From CAYJEQ01 sp964369235 (lineage in GTDB: Bacteria; Bacillota; Clostridia; Oscillospirales; Ruminococcaceae): a DNA stretch of 64,000 nucleotides. The stretch is from positions 20,621 through 84,620 of the forward strand of contig CAYJEQ010000003.1 of assembly GCA_964369235.1 (NCBI GenBank), given 5' to 3'. Numbering within the stretch: position 1 is the first letter of the stretch; every line of letters starts with the position of its first letter. The position numbers and the translations under genes are program-made. Shown piece after piece: positions 8,204-16,381 of the stretch. The notes beneath the pieces were generated by a model that saw only the letters and a program-made list of their open reading frames with translations, was not told the origin of the DNA and did not search any database.

Positions 8204-9559
8204 TTATAGTGTTAGGCACATATAAATAGTAGTAATTATAATTCCAGATACAACAGGAATTATATTTTTTCTAGCTAGCTCATTAGGGGATACTTTACAA
8301 ATTGCTGCAACAGGAACAACTGCCCATGGGATGACAGTACCACCACCAACCCAAATTGTAATAATCTGACCGAAAGCAGCAAGGCTAGGTACACTAATAT
8401 CCATACCTTGACCAAAGCTATAAGCAATAGAGCCAACAATAGGAAGTCCTGAGAAACCACTGCCATCAAGTCCAGCAGTAATTGCAATAGCACATTGTGT
8501 AAATACAGCAGTAATAGGACTGAGTCCTAAGGTGTTAGAAAGGCTAAAACTAATATCATTTAATATGCTGATTTCATTACCTGATAGGATTTTAGGTGCC
8601 ATATCACCATTACCCATAAAGAAAAAACCACCAATTACAATTACAGGGGCAAAAACTCTTATGCCAAAGGCAAAACCATCTTTTAGATTATCAACACAGG
8701 CTTCCATAGCATCTCTAGGGGAATGACTAGAGAAAAGGCAAACAATACTTACAATAATTACACTGCCACCAATTACAGCAGTAGCATCTCCACCAGTTAG
8801 CTTAAGGTTAACTAGTAAAAATAAATCAACCATAAAAACTAGAATAGTAAAAATACCTAGTGCTTTTGCTTTAAATGTGCTGGTAGGGGTGTCTATAGCT
8901 GTGCTTTGTAACTCTAGTGTAGGTTTATCAGATTTGCTATCCAGTTTCATCATAATAAAGGCAACTGCTAAAGTAGACAAACTCATTACCAGCCAAATAG
9001 GAAAGGAAGCTTTCATAATATCGGTAGCAGTAAGGTTTGCAGAAGTAGCAGTAACTGTAGGGGCACCTTGTATAAAGTAGTCAGCTGATAAGCCCATACC
9101 ATGACCGAAGATATTCATAGCTACTGCAATCCAAATAGGGTTAAGCCCTAGCTTAGAGGCAAAGGGTAGAATAATCCCACCTACTAAAGCAACAGCTGGG
9201 CTAGGCCAGATAACTAAAGAGCAAACTAACATAATAAAACCAATAATTAAAAAGGTTAAATCTTTGTTTATCATAAGCTTTCTAAGAGGGGAGGCAATAG
9301 CCACATCTGCCCCAACAAATGATAGTGCTTTACTCATGGAAACCACCAAGGATATTATAAGGATAATAGGCCAAAATTCACTACCAGCAAGAATAAGTGC
9401 ATTATACATAGCAGTGATACCAGTAATTACATTGCCACCCACCATCCATCCAATAACAAAAATCCCTACAAAACAGGGCAGGACAATTTCTTTTTTTAGG
9501 ATTAGGGCAGTAAACACAGCAATTACAAAAAATATATAGAAATAGTGTACTAAAGTCAT
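8204..9559 (-). CDS. Twelve-segment permease, CitMHS/GntP-like ion-transporter superfamily
   Basis: Integral membrane protein of 451 residues, hydrophobic through nearly all its length, with about twelve segments. The blocks IWPSPAVALVGGIILPFA, NIFGHGMGLSADYFIQGAPTVTA and IWVGGGTVIPWAVVP resemble helical-hairpin re-entrant loops of the ion-transporter superfamily that includes citrate and gluconate carriers. The exact family and substrate are not recognised. Its ATG overlaps the stop of the upstream ATPase gene (ATGA), so translation is coupled and the two proteins very likely act together. Transcription ends at the shared terminator. An alternative reading as another anion permease family is possible. 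Confidence 0.7.
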   Translation of the reverse strand: MTLVHYFYIFFVIAVFTALILKKEIVLPCFVGIFVIGWMVGGNVITGITAMYNALILAGSEFWPIILIISLVVSMSKALSFVGADVAIASPLRKLMINKDLTFLIIGFIMLVCSLVIWPSPAVALVGGIILPFASKLGLNPIWIAVAMNIFGHGMGLSADYFIQGAPTVTATSANLTATDIMKASFPIWLVMSLSTLAVAFIMMKLDSKSDKPTLELQSTAIDTPTSTFKAKALGIFTILVFMVDLFLLVNLKLTGGDATAVIGGSVIIVSIVCLFSSHSPRDAMEACVDNLKDGFAFGIRVFAPVIVIGGFFFMGNGDMAPKILSGNEISILNDISFSLSNTLGLSPITAVFTQCAIAITAGLDGSGFSGLPIVGSIAYSFGQGMDISVPSLAAFGQIITIWVGGGTVIPWAVVPVAAICKVSPNELARKNIIPVVSGIIITTIYMCLTL

Positions 9560-10617
9560 TGTGGCAATACCTCCTTGTACTGTGATAGCAGTTTGTCTAT
9601 TAGTCTATCTACTCCAACAAAATCCATAGCAGAAGAATAGATGGCTTCTAGTTTTTCATGATGGGTAAAGGCTTCTATTAGTTTATTTTTAGCAAGGTCT
9701 GTTAGCTTTGTAATCATGACATTATGGACAGATAATATTAAGTCATGATTTGTAAGACTATCTTTAAGCCAGTTTTTACTGCTAATAGTTCTAGCGCCTT
9801 TAATCCTTTCGCAGGTAAAGGCTAGGTTTTTTTCAGGTACTGTGATGGTTTTAATTACAGTGCCATCATAAACAGAGGTGAAAATCTCGGTGCTGTAGCC
9901 TAGCTTAGTAATAGCCTTTAGTAGAGATTTCATAAATAATCCATGTACAAATAGATTATCTAGTTTAGTTGTGTATACCTTCATAGACTTAACTAAATCA
10001 GCGGTAAGGGAACTCTCTCCCATATAGCTAAAGGACTCGGATAGAAGTCTTCTAGAGGATACATCACCACCAGCCTTCTCAGTAAGTAAATCATTGGCTA
10101 GTTTATCAGCAGAATATTCTATCACAGTTTTATTTAAGTGGTCTATATAGATGTTATTGTTTAAATCCATTAAAGACTTTAGGATTTTAAGATAGTTGTA
10201 GCAGTGATTATAGCACTGTTTTTTCTGAGAATTAATATTTAAAACAGCTTCTTTATTAATAAGCAAACTATCTCTATCTAAAAACTGAGCTAGGTCAATA
10301 ATCTCCTCTAAAATTACAGGCACAGTAGCCTCCATAGCATGGGGGGCTGTAGCGTCAAAAAAGGCAATTTTTAGCTGTGGTATATTAACTCCATCTAAAC
10401 TAGTGGGATCACTGCCACATAGAACTTTTTCCACATCAAAGCCTTTGTTATGAAAAAAGTTAGCAATCTTTTTTAGTGCGGTGCTTTTACCCACACCTGA
10501 GCCACCTTTTAAAAGATATACTTTATCATAATCACTGTGATTATATACATTCTCAAAATAACTAATAAATCCCTGTGGGGTATTTGCCCCAGCATAATAA
10601 TTAATAATAAAAAACAC
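9556..10617 (-). CDS. P-loop ATPase/nucleotide-kinase-like protein, PRK06851 type
   Basis: Cytoplasmic P-loop protein of about 350 residues. The N-terminal pattern YYAGANTPQGFISYF, the Walker A motif LKGGSGVGKST near residue 40, then CGSDPTSLDGVNIPQLKIAFFDATAPH match the uncharacterised PRK06851 family, which usually has two related nucleotide-binding halves; a second Walker A is not obvious here. Function unknown. The gene is translationally coupled to the following permease. The start is unusual: the only canonical codon is a GTG lying in the U-tract side of a terminator-like hairpin and directly abutting the GAGGGGA ribosome site. In-frame ATT codons 9 and 12 nt further in would be better spaced and fit the family N-terminus. 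Confidence 0.75.
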   Translation of the reverse strand: MFFIINYYAGANTPQGFISYFENVYNHSDYDKVYLLKGGSGVGKSTALKKIANFFHNKGFDVEKVLCGSDPTSLDGVNIPQLKIAFFDATAPHAMEATVPVILEEIIDLAQFLDRDSLLINKEAVLNINSQKKQCYNHCYNYLKILKSLMDLNNNIYIDHLNKTVIEYSADKLANDLLTEKAGGDVSSRRLLSESFSYMGESSLTADLVKSMKVYTTKLDNLFVHGLFMKSLLKAITKLGYSTEIFTSVYDGTVIKTITVPEKNLAFTCERIKGARTISSKNWLKDSLTNHDLILSVHNVMITKLTDLAKNKLIEAFTHHEKLEAIYSSAMDFVGVDRLIDKLLSQYKEVLPQ

Positions 10618-10664
10618 TCCCCTCGTTTATTGACCTATACTATGTCAGTAAACAGGGGAGTGTT
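10609..10664 (-). terminator. Terminator or attenuator hairpin overlapping the ATPase gene start
   Basis: On the minus strand the arms AACACTCCCCT and AGGGGAGTGTT pair perfectly. The stem continues with GTTTA/TAAAC and GTCA/TGAC past one bulge and one mismatch, around a loop of about 9 nt. Six U residues follow. It ends transcription of the PadR/DUF2812 unit, yet its 3' arm and U-tract contain the ribosome site and apparent start of the ATPase gene, so it may control that gene. Confidence 0.75.
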
Positions 10665-10760
10665 ATTATGTAATTTTTAAAAGTCAAGCTATTTTTAAAT
10701 TAAACCTATGGTTAAACTATAATTTTAGTTAAAAAACCCAGCGAAACTTTTATAAAGCCA

Positions 10761-12125
10761 CTAACTATCCTTAAGTAGTTTTTCCTCTACTATTAATAGA
10801 TTAGGCTGATGATCATCAAAATCAAATTTTACATGGATAATCTGATTTTCATAACAAAGTATATATTCATCTCTCAGTGGTAGATCATTGCTATATAATT
10901 GGTATACTTTATTAGCTGTAAGTTCTGGTATGGTAACTACCTTCCAACTGCGTTCTGAAGTATGATTATACATTTCAATTTTCTCTTTAACAAAAGCAGT
11001 GTAAAATATAGGCCATTTAACATCTAATACTTCATAATAAAGGCTATCCATTACAAAGCTAACAGATTCTTGTTCATACTCGCCTTTGGTTAAAAATATA
11101 CTGCTGGATTCTTCCTTATTATAAGAATATGGATAGTCGGTGATGATAGGGTAGAAGTCCTCAATCTTTAGTGGGATATCTTCTTTAAAAATATCCAGTG
11201 TATAGGTTAATCCCTTTACATCATATTTTATAGTTTCTACTGGCCTAGGAGCAAGTAGCCTAATTGTACCAGTTGAGACTACAAGAAAAGGAATTGAAGC
11301 AACAATGACAATAGAGGTTAGTAGGATAATAGCGGTGTTTATTTTAGGACCGCGCTTGAGTTTTTTAAGTACTATATGAATAAGGGAAAAAGAGCCGAAA
11401 AATAGAAATAACATAATAAATGCCAAAATTGCTATTTCTGGTGTAGTAAAGGATAAACTAAATATAAATAAAATCATAGGTATGGATGCTATTAATAGAT
11501 AGCTACTAAGGGGTTTACTTGAACCCTCTGGCATAGGATCTCCTACAGAGATATTATACTTAGACAACCTATACCAATAAAAATACCTATCCAAGCTATG
11601 GATTTGTAGTCCGAGAATGATAATAAAGGATAGCAGTAAAAATAATGAGGAATTACTAGACAGTAGGGAAGAGGGGGAGGTGTAATATTCATAGACCTTA
11701 ATACCTATATTAAACAGCATTACTATAAGAAGCAATATCTGAGGTGGAATAAAGTTTTTTTTCATACAGCGATGGATAATATCCAGTTTGGTTTTATCGT
11801 CAGTATAAAGTGGCACTACACTAGGGTCGTCGGTGGCATATATCTGTAAAGTATTAAAATTGCAGATATATTCCCAGCCACTTTCCTCACAGAAATCTCG
11901 GTACTCATCTATACGAGGATTGTCACGGTAATCAAGCATATCCCCATAGGGTGGGAAGGCAATCTGGTATCTAATACGGGCTGAAGGTACCTGATGAAAT
12001 ATCATATGAGCATTTGTGATTTTTACCAGTTTCCAGCCTTTTATAGCCATAAGTTCTAAATCATATTGTAGAGCCTGAAAGTCACTGAGTTGATAGCTAA
12101 AGAATTTTCTCTTAATCTTTGACAT
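10761..12125 (-). CDS. DUF2812 membrane protein, PadR partner
   Basis: Membrane protein of unknown function. Residues 1-130 match the DUF2812 domain: RKFFSYQLSDFQALQYDLELMA, GWKLVKIT, then the WEYICNFNTLQIY block. Paired hydrophobic segments follow at about residues 140-185 and 205-300, and the C-terminal 150 residues are hydrophilic and probably extracytoplasmic. At 454 residues it is longer than most members because of that tail. It starts 21 nt after a PadR regulator gene in the same direction, the usual arrangement for this family, implying cotranscription and control by that regulator. A role in envelope stress or drug response is often suggested for PadR-linked membrane proteins, but nothing here proves it. 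Confidence 0.85.
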   Translation of the reverse strand: MSKIKRKFFSYQLSDFQALQYDLELMAIKGWKLVKITNAHMIFHQVPSARIRYQIAFPPYGDMLDYRDNPRIDEYRDFCEESGWEYICNFNTLQIYATDDPSVVPLYTDDKTKLDIIHRCMKKNFIPPQILLLIVMLFNIGIKVYEYYTSPSSLLSSNSSLFLLLSFIIILGLQIHSLDRYFYWYRLSKYNISVGDPMPEGSSKPLSSYLLIASIPMILFIFSLSFTTPEIAILAFIMLFLFFGSFSLIHIVLKKLKRGPKINTAIILLTSIVIVASIPFLVVSTGTIRLLAPRPVETIKYDVKGLTYTLDIFKEDIPLKIEDFYPIITDYPYSYNKEESSSIFLTKGEYEQESVSFVMDSLYYEVLDVKWPIFYTAFVKEKIEMYNHTSERSWKVVTIPELTANKVYQLYSNDLPLRDEYILCYENQIIHVKFDFDDHQPNLLIVEEKLLKDS

Positions 12126-12146
12126 AATAATGACCGCCCTTTCTCT

Positions 12147-12452
12147 TTAGAAATATATAGAGTAATCAGCAATTAACATTTTCATTCGTTTATATTCTGT
12201 TTCAACAGCGTTACTGCCTTGTGGGGTAATAAGGTAGCTTCGTCTGCGTCCCTCTACCTTAGTTAGTTTAATATAGTTACTTTGGACAAAGTCATCTAGT
12301 AGTTTATATAGTGTGCCTGGCCCAATATTGACCCTACCATCGGTCATAAGATTGACCTTTTCCATAATGTCCATACCACAACACTCACGCTTGAGGCATA
12401 GAAGGATATAAAACATAGGCTCTGTAAGGGTTTGAAACTTCTCTCTAGGCAT
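12147..12452 (-). CDS. PadR-family transcriptional regulator
   Basis: Winged-helix repressor of 101 residues. PadR hallmarks are seen: FYILLCLKRECCGMDIMEKV, then the wing region GPGTLYKLLDDFVQSNYI and RRRSYLITPQG. It lacks the long C-terminal helical domain, so it belongs to the short PadR group. Palindromic ATCGATTATCGAT-type sites lie 35-80 nt upstream of its start and probably bind it, giving autoregulation together with the DUF2812 gene. Confidence 0.92.
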   Translation of the reverse strand: MPREKFQTLTEPMFYILLCLKRECCGMDIMEKVNLMTDGRVNIGPGTLYKLLDDFVQSNYIKLTKVEGRRRSYLITPQGSNAVETEYKRMKMLIADYSIYF

Positions 12453-12486
12453 ATAATCCCTCCTAGTTGTAGTAGTTTAAGCTATT

Positions 12487-12531
12487 ATCGATTATCATAA
12501 TTATAACCATAGTATAACATCGATTATCGAT
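12487..12531. promoter_or_regulatory. Two ATCGATTATC operator candidates upstream of the PadR gene
   Basis: ATCGATTATCGAT (12519-12531) is a perfect palindrome around one central base. ATCGATTATCAT (12487-12498) is a second, near-identical copy exactly 32 bp away, about three helical turns. They lie in the divergent region between the PadR gene and spoIIIAA. Binding by the neighbouring PadR protein is inferred. Confidence 0.6.
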
Positions 12532-12655
12532 ATTGTCAATTACAAGTTTTAAACATCTTAAAATTAACCTATTTAGAAAATAATAGTCATAAAAAAGGAC
12601 AATCTTAAATAGTATTTACTATAAGAAAATTACAGTAGAAAGGATGATTAAAACC

Positions 12656-13723
12656 ATGGACTTTAAAAAGAAATTACAGGATGAAATACTACATTTCTTG
12701 CCTAGTTGGATAGCTGATTATCTAAGAGAACTACCTAAGGAAAAGTTAGAGAATTTAATGGAAATTAGACTGAGAGCCAACTGCCCACCGATACTTCGAC
12801 TAGCTGGTAAGAATATGTTTTTAACAAAAAAACATGGCATTATCCCCATACTTAGGGAAACTAAAGATATACTTACCACAAATGAGCTATGGAGTATTTT
12901 CACCCAGATATCTTCCTATTCCTTTCACAGCTATGAACACCAGATAAAAGAAGGTTTTATTACCATTAAAGGTGGCCACCGTATAGGTATTGCTGGGGAT
13001 TTTGTCGAAAGCAGAGAAGATTTTGGAGTTAGAAATATCACCTCACTAAATATTAGAATTGCCAGAGAGGTAATAGGTGCTGGTGATAAACTACTACATA
13101 TATTCTCTGATGGCAAACAGAAAGGTCTACTTATAATCTCACCACCTAACTGTGGTAAAACCACTATTATTAGGGATTTAGCTAGAAGTATTTCCTCAGG
13201 TAGATGTGGATACTGCCTTAATGTGGCACTAGTGGATGAGCGTGGGGAGTTATCAGGCTATAGTGGAGGTTATATTAATTTTGATTTAGGCTTATCTACA
13301 GATTTAGTCCTAGGAGTACCTAAAGCTAAAGCCATACTACAGTGCCTTAGAACTCTATCTCCTGATGTGATTATCTGTGATGAAGCAGGAAGCTCTCAGG
13401 AGATAAAAGCTATTTCAGAAGGCTTAGGTGCTGGGGTGTCCTTTATCACTACAGGTCATGGATATTCTGTGGAGGATTTATATATTAGACCAACCCTTAA
13501 GTCTTTACTAGATACTAATGTTTTTACTCATATAGCTCTATTAGAATGTGGGGAGAAAGCTGGAAAAATCAAACTAATTAAAGAGGTGAGTATCCTTGAA
13601 CAGTGTATTAGTAATAAGCCTATCCTTAATGGTGCTTTGGATTGGTATACAGAAGAGCCACAGCCTACTAAATCACAGCAGATACTTAAAGAAGACCATA
13701 CAAGACCTTACATTGCTTTCTAG
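12656..13723 (+). CDS. spoIIIAA: Stage III sporulation protein AA (ATPase)
   Basis: ATPase of the SpoIIIA-SpoIIQ channel, related to secretion ATPases, acting on the mother-cell side of the forespore membrane. The Walker A motif is at residues 162-170 (SPPNCGKTT), followed by VALVDERGELSGY and VIICDEAGSSQE (Walker B). The ATG 11 nt after GAAAGGA is taken as start. At 355 residues it is longer than the approximately 307 of the Bacillus protein; the extra C-terminal residues are encoded in the stretch that overlaps spoIIIAB by 128 nt. It opens the eight-gene spoIIIA operon. A sigma-E promoter is expected but I could not identify one with confidence. Confidence 0.96.
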   Translation: MDFKKKLQDEILHFLPSWIADYLRELPKEKLENLMEIRLRANCPPILRLAGKNMFLTKKHGIIPILRETKDILTTNELWSIFTQISSYSFHSYEHQIKEGFITIKGGHRIGIAGDFVESREDFGVRNITSLNIRIAREVIGAGDKLLHIFSDGKQKGLLIISPPNCGKTTIIRDLARSISSGRCGYCLNVALVDERGELSGYSGGYINFDLGLSTDLVLGVPKAKAILQCLRTLSPDVIICDEAGSSQEIKAISEGLGAGVSFITTGHGYSVEDLYIRPTLKSLLDTNVFTHIALLECGEKAGKIKLIKEVSILEQCISNKPILNGALDWYTEEPQPTKSQQILKEDHTRPYIAF

Positions 13724-14096
13724 TTTACTAAAAAATAATCGATTGGAGATATACCCAGCTTTTATGCATATTTCTTCTAAGAGTAATCAGCATAATACTG
13801 TATTTTATGCTACTGCACAGTATATGAATAATGGGGAAGCTTTTTCCATTGGATGGGAAAAAGCACTGGGGAATAGTAATAACCTACTTACTAAAGAGGA
13901 CATAGACATACTGATGCCACTGGCTACTATTATTGGCTCCTATAGCCTAGATACACAGATTAAACATATTGGTGAGGCAGTAGATAGCCTAATTATTCAG
14001 GAAAAAAACGCTAGTAAACGATATTACAGCGACGGAAAGGTATATATTTCCTCTGCACTAGCATTAAGCCTTATTATATTTACAGTATTAATATAA
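13596..14096 (+). CDS. spoIIIAB: Stage III sporulation protein AB
   Basis: Second component of the SpoIIIA complex, with an N-terminal membrane segment (residues 3-19) followed by a helical domain related to type II secretion F proteins. The start is a TTG inside spoIIIAA, supported by GAGGTGA six nt upstream and by the resulting length of 166 residues, close to the 171 of the Bacillus protein. DLTLLSSLLKNNRLEIYPAF is family-like. A second hydrophobic stretch at the C-terminus (LALSLIIFTVLI) fits known topology. The unusually long overlap with spoIIIAA is discussed in the findings. Confidence 0.93.
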   Translation: MNSVLVISLSLMVLWIGIQKSHSLLNHSRYLKKTIQDLTLLSSLLKNNRLEIYPAFMHISSKSNQHNTVFYATAQYMNNGEAFSIGWEKALGNSNNLLTKEDIDILMPLATIIGSYSLDTQIKHIGEAVDSLIIQEKNASKRYYSDGKVYISSALALSLIIFTVLI

Positions 14097-14131
14097 CCAT
14101 ACCAAGTTAAAAAGAAAGGATTGTGATTTAA

Positions 14132-14326
14132 GTGGATGTAGATTTAATTTTTAGAATTGCCACTATAGGTATCATTGTAGCTGTTCTAAATCAGGTGCTT
14201 ATTCGTTCAGGGAGAGAGGAGCAAGCAATGATGACTACCCTAACAGGGCTTATAGTAGTTCTTATGATTGTAATAGAGGAGATTAGTAGGCTGTTTACAA
14301 CTATTAAATCTCTCTTTGGTTTATAG
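14132..14326 (+). CDS. spoIIIAC: Stage III sporulation protein AC
   Basis: Very small integral membrane protein (64 residues) with two hydrophobic helices, LIFRIATIGIIVAVLNQVLI and a second around residues 35-50, separated by the GREEQA turn that is typical of SpoIIIAC. The start is GTG, 15 nt after AAGAAAGGA. It precedes spoIIIAD by 3 nt in the operon. Confidence 0.95.
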   Translation: MDVDLIFRIATIGIIVAVLNQVLIRSGREEQAMMTTLTGLIVVLMIVIEEISRLFTTIKSLFGL

Positions 14327-14329
14327 CTT

Positions 14330-14719
14330 ATGGATATAATTCAAATTATAGGGGTAGGGCTAATTGGCACAATCCTAACGATAATACTAAAAGATTATAG
14401 ACAGGAATATGCCTTAATTACAGCTTTGATTACAGGAGCTTTTGTTTTAATTATAATCACTGGTCAGATTGAACCTGTTATTAATATAATGGATAGCATG
14501 ATTTATACAGCTGGCATGTCTGGAGGGTATTCACAGATACTTTTTAAAACCATTGGTATATGTTTTATTACTGAGGTTGCAGTGGATACCTGTAAGGATT
14601 TTGGCAATACTGCCATTGGCAAAAAGCTGGAGCTGGCAGGTAAGGTAGCTATACTTATTGTAGCTATCCCTCTATTTACCTCCTTGCTAGAGCTTGCACA
14701 AAGTCTAATATATTTATAA
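14330..14719 (+). CDS. spoIIIAD: Stage III sporulation protein AD
   Basis: Membrane protein of 129 residues with four predicted helices, homologous to SpoIIIAC over its first half (IIQIIGVGLIGTILTIILKD, then YALITALITGAFV). The segment ITEVAVDTCKDFGNTAIGKKLELAGK is characteristic of SpoIIIAD. Start and ribosome site lie against the spoIIIAC stop, so the two are coupled. Confidence 0.95.
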   Translation: MDIIQIIGVGLIGTILTIILKDYRQEYALITALITGAFVLIIITGQIEPVINIMDSMIYTAGMSGGYSQILFKTIGICFITEVAVDTCKDFGNTAIGKKLELAGKVAILIVAIPLFTSLLELAQSLIYL

Positions 14720-14735
14720 AGGACAAGGTGGGACT

Positions 14736-15875
14736 ATGTTTACTAAACTAAGGCTAATATTTGTTGTTATTTCTGTATTTGCCATGTCTTTAGTTACCTA
14801 TGGAAATACTACTTCGGATAGCTTTGTAATAGAGGATTATCTAGGAGAATTTGATGACAGCTTAATAGATGCAATACCACAGGACAGTAAGGAATTTCTA
14901 TATGAATATGGAGGTAATTCCATTGCCGATATAATCACCCTAAACCCACAGGAGATAATAGACTATACCATAACTGAGTTTAAAGAGGAGTTAACCTCCC
15001 CGATGAAACTCCTTACAACAGTTGTAGGCGTCGTAATACTTTCAGTTTTCGCCGAAAGCTTAAGTGGTAGCTACCTATCTAGCAGTATGGGGGATTTATT
15101 CTCGGTTATCACAGTTCTTTGCTGTGTTGGAACAGTAGCAGTGCCAGTGGTGGAACTAATAAAGGTAGCTACTAGCGCTATAGTGGATTATACAAACTTT
15201 ATTATGGCATTAGTGCCAGTTATGACAGGAGTAATGGTGGCTTCTGGACAGGGTAGCACTGCAACTGGTTATAGCATGATACTATTCTTTGCTTGCCAGT
15301 TAATCTCGGTAATAGCAAGGAATTTTTTAATACCTTTTCTAGGGATATATATGGGAATTAATATTGTATCAGCAGTTACTACCTCAGAAATAAAACTTGA
15401 GAAAATAGGACAATCTATTAAGAAAATTACCACATGGTCTATGGGTTTAGTTATGAGTGTTTTATTAGGTGTTCTTACCATAAATAGCCTCGTAGGCTCT
15501 GGGGTGGATACCATGACTGCCAAAACCACTAAATTTCTAATTGGTAGCTTTGTACCTGTGGTGGGCTCAGCTATTTCAGATGCTTACATGGCTACTAGAG
15601 GTTATATCGGAGTGGTAAAATCAGCCCTAGGGGCTTTTGGGATTATTGTGGTAGTGGTGATTTTTCTGCCTATATTAATTAGGGTTGTAGTGTGGTATAT
15701 AACCCTAAATATAGCTTCTTATATTAGCGATATTCTAGGCTCTAACAAACTATCCTTAATGTTATCAGGCTTTAGCGCGGTGGTAGGGATTATGCTGTCG
15801 TTGCTTCTGTGTTTAGCTATATTAATGGTGGTATCTACAGCCATAGTATTAATGTTAGGTATGGGGGTGATGTAG
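14736..15875 (+). CDS. spoIIIAE: Stage III sporulation protein AE
   Basis: Polytopic membrane protein of the SpoIIIA channel, 379 residues. It begins with a signal-peptide-like segment (LRLIFVVISVFAMSLVTYG) and an extracellular acidic stretch containing DSLIDAIPQDSKEFLYEYG. About eight helices follow; GSFVPVVGSAISDAYMATRGY in the middle is strongly conserved in the family. AAGGACAAGG precedes the ATG. The last base of its stop codon is the first base of the spoIIIAF start. Confidence 0.96.
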   Translation: MFTKLRLIFVVISVFAMSLVTYGNTTSDSFVIEDYLGEFDDSLIDAIPQDSKEFLYEYGGNSIADIITLNPQEIIDYTITEFKEELTSPMKLLTTVVGVVILSVFAESLSGSYLSSSMGDLFSVITVLCCVGTVAVPVVELIKVATSAIVDYTNFIMALVPVMTGVMVASGQGSTATGYSMILFFACQLISVIARNFLIPFLGIYMGINIVSAVTTSEIKLEKIGQSIKKITTWSMGLVMSVLLGVLTINSLVGSGVDTMTAKTTKFLIGSFVPVVGSAISDAYMATRGYIGVVKSALGAFGIIVVVVIFLPILIRVVVWYITLNIASYISDILGSNKLSLMLSGFSAVVGIMLSLLLCLAILMVVSTAIVLMLGMGVM

Positions 15876-16351
15876 TGGGAGAGATTAGAGCATGGGCATA
15901 TATGCTATCTACCACAGCAGTTTTTATTGGTATAGTGTGGATTATTATCCCTAAAGGTGCCACAGCAAAACTGTTAAAACTAGTTACCAGTACATTTTTT
16001 ATAATCGTAATTACCAGTCCGGTGGTGGATTTTATAGATAGTGGGAATTTTTCAGGTGATATGTTTCAGATAACTAGTAATAGCCTATATGAGGAGACTA
16101 CTCAGATTACCAGTAATATTTTAAAAGAACAGGTAGCCCAAAGCCTTACCCAGTTAATCTCTGATGAGTTAGCTAAACTTGATATTAGTTCTGCAGATAT
16201 ACGGGTGTATCTACAAAGTGATTTAGATATGAATATTCATATAGATAGGGTTATATTAACTATGGACATAGCATATGAATATAAAGAAGCAGATATTTAT
16301 AATAACATAGGTAAGGAGATGGAAATTCCACTAGAGATTAATTACAGATAG
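15875..16351 (+). CDS. spoIIIAF: Stage III sporulation protein AF
   Basis: Protein of 158 residues with two N-terminal membrane helices (residues 5-22 and 34-50) and a soluble C-terminal domain that in homologues has a ring-building fold. The start is the GTG overlapping the spoIIIAE stop, supported by GGGGGTGAT just upstream; this gives the usual N-terminus with IRAWAYMLSTTAVFIGIVW. A longer reading from 66 nt upstream would add 22 residues unlike the family. IDSGNFSGDMF and the C-terminal NIGKEMEIPLEINY are present. Confidence 0.94.
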   Translation: MGEIRAWAYMLSTTAVFIGIVWIIIPKGATAKLLKLVTSTFFIIVITSPVVDFIDSGNFSGDMFQITSNSLYEETTQITSNILKEQVAQSLTQLISDELAKLDISSADIRVYLQSDLDMNIHIDRVILTMDIAYEYKEADIYNNIGKEMEIPLEINYR

Positions 16352-16381
16352 GATAAGAAAAACGAAAGGTAAAATATCATT

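Noticed and set aside
12560..12655. Sigma-E type promoter for the spoIIIA operon
   Set aside because: GTCATAAA at about 12586 resembles a -35, but no acceptable -10 lies at the right distance, so no site is claimed.
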